Source of the DNA: Gammaproteobacteria bacterium | Lineage (GTDB): Bacteria; Pseudomonadota; Gammaproteobacteria; Chromatiales; Chromatiaceae | Reading direction: 5' to 3' | DNA length: 6,191 nucleotides | Assembly: GCA_024644505.1 (NCBI GenBank) | Contig: JAHEHQ010000146.1 | Span: 1 to 6,191 of the forward strand | Part shown: positions 5,852 to 6,191 of the stretch, piece by piece | Numbering within the stretch: the first letter of the stretch is position 1 | Layout of the letters: every line of letters starts with the position of its first letter | Translations under genes and position numbers: made by a program | The notes under the pieces: generated by a model | What the model was told of the DNA's origin: nothing | What the model saw: the letters and a program-made list of their open reading frames with translations, nothing else | Databases searched by the model: none

Positions 5852-6191
5852 ATGGAACTGAATGCAGATCTATTTTCCGACTCCTTTCACTGGTGGGTCA
5901 GTCTGTTCTATGGGGCGCTTCTGCTTTATGCGTTGCGCAACGCCTACTGGCCTCGATTTAAAGACAGCGAGCAGTTGCATGTTTTTCTGGGTGCCTGTGT
6001 CTGTCTGATCCTGTTGTGGCACATGAAGGCCCAGGTCAATCCGGCATTGAGCTTTCACCTGCTTGGGGTCACCACGTTCACCCTGATGTTCGGCTGGTCG
6101 TTCGCGGTACTGGGCACGGGTATCGCCCTGGTGGGGGTTACCCTGAATTCCGATCTCGAGTGGCAGGGCTTTGCCGTTAACGCCATGATCC
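5852..6191 (+). CDS. CbiM-like (energy-coupling factor permease type) integral membrane protein, 5' part
   Basis: The frame opens at the ATG at 5852, 15 bases after the Rieske stop, and stays open for 113 codons to the window edge. The start reads MELNADLFSDSFHWWVSLFY. Hydrophobic segments lie at about residues 14-28 (ending in ALLLYAL), 42-57 (LHVFLGACVCLILLWH) and 66-97 (FHLLGVTTFTLMFGW to IALVGVTL). The order LHVFLGA, LWHMKAQVNPALSFHLLGVTTFTLMFG resembles the CbiM-like membrane family seen in gammaproteobacteria. In classical CbiM/NikM these proteins form the metal-specific S-component of Co or Ni uptake transporters; this group usually lacks the N-terminal metal-binding MHI motif, and this protein lacks it too, so metal transport is only a guess. 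The SD is weak. The family call is from recognition of the sequence pattern and needs the missing C-terminal part. Confidence 0.7.
   Translation, partial: MELNADLFSDSFHWWVSLFYGALLLYALRNAYWPRFKDSEQLHVFLGACVCLILLWHMKAQVNPALSFHLLGVTTFTLMFGWSFAVLGTGIALVGVTLNSDLEWQGFAVNAMI

Overview
This 6.2-kb window looks like chromosome of a gammaproteobacterium, possibly a sulfur-oxidising or related environmental lineage. That placement rests on moderately GC-rich coding sequence, a lysine/alanine-rich histone H1-like gene, a rhodanese fused to cyclic-nucleotide-binding domains, and a lone Rieske protein beside a CbiM-like membrane protein. It is inference; no rRNA or marker gene is present. No tRNA, CRISPR array, phage gene or transposase gene was seen.

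Left part (1-1852, minus strand): the 5' end of a histone H1-like gene with a good sigma70-type promoter, and upstream of it a complete gamma-glutamyltranspeptidase-family gene with no signal peptide. This enzyme keeps the nucleophile threonine but has changed the residues that hold the gamma-glutamyl substrate in classical members.

Middle (1853-2225): a divergent intergenic region whose right half is a 185-bp foldback element. It has near-perfect 28/29-bp terminal inverted repeats and an inner imperfect hairpin, so it is most likely a MITE. It ends only 8 or 25 bases (depending on the start codon) before the next gene and must lie in that gene's 5' control region.

Right part (2226-6191, plus strand): first a large multidomain protein with two cyclic-nucleotide-binding folds (the first degenerate), a rhodanese domain with its active-site cysteine, about 290 residues of coiled coil and one C-terminal membrane segment. 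After a 91-base gap comes a compact run of three genes: a ketohexokinase-like PfkB sugar kinase, a small Rieske [2Fe-2S] protein overlapping it by 8 bases, and, 15 bases further on, a CbiM-like integral membrane protein that runs off the window. The last three are probably one operon; whether the large gene is co-transcribed with them is open.

The best candidate for something under-described is the membrane-anchored tandem-CNB/rhodanese/coiled-coil protein, whose layout suggests coupling of a nucleotide (or other small ligand) signal to persulfide chemistry at the inner membrane. Second is the MITE sitting in its leader, and third the GGT-like enzyme with a remodelled substrate pocket.
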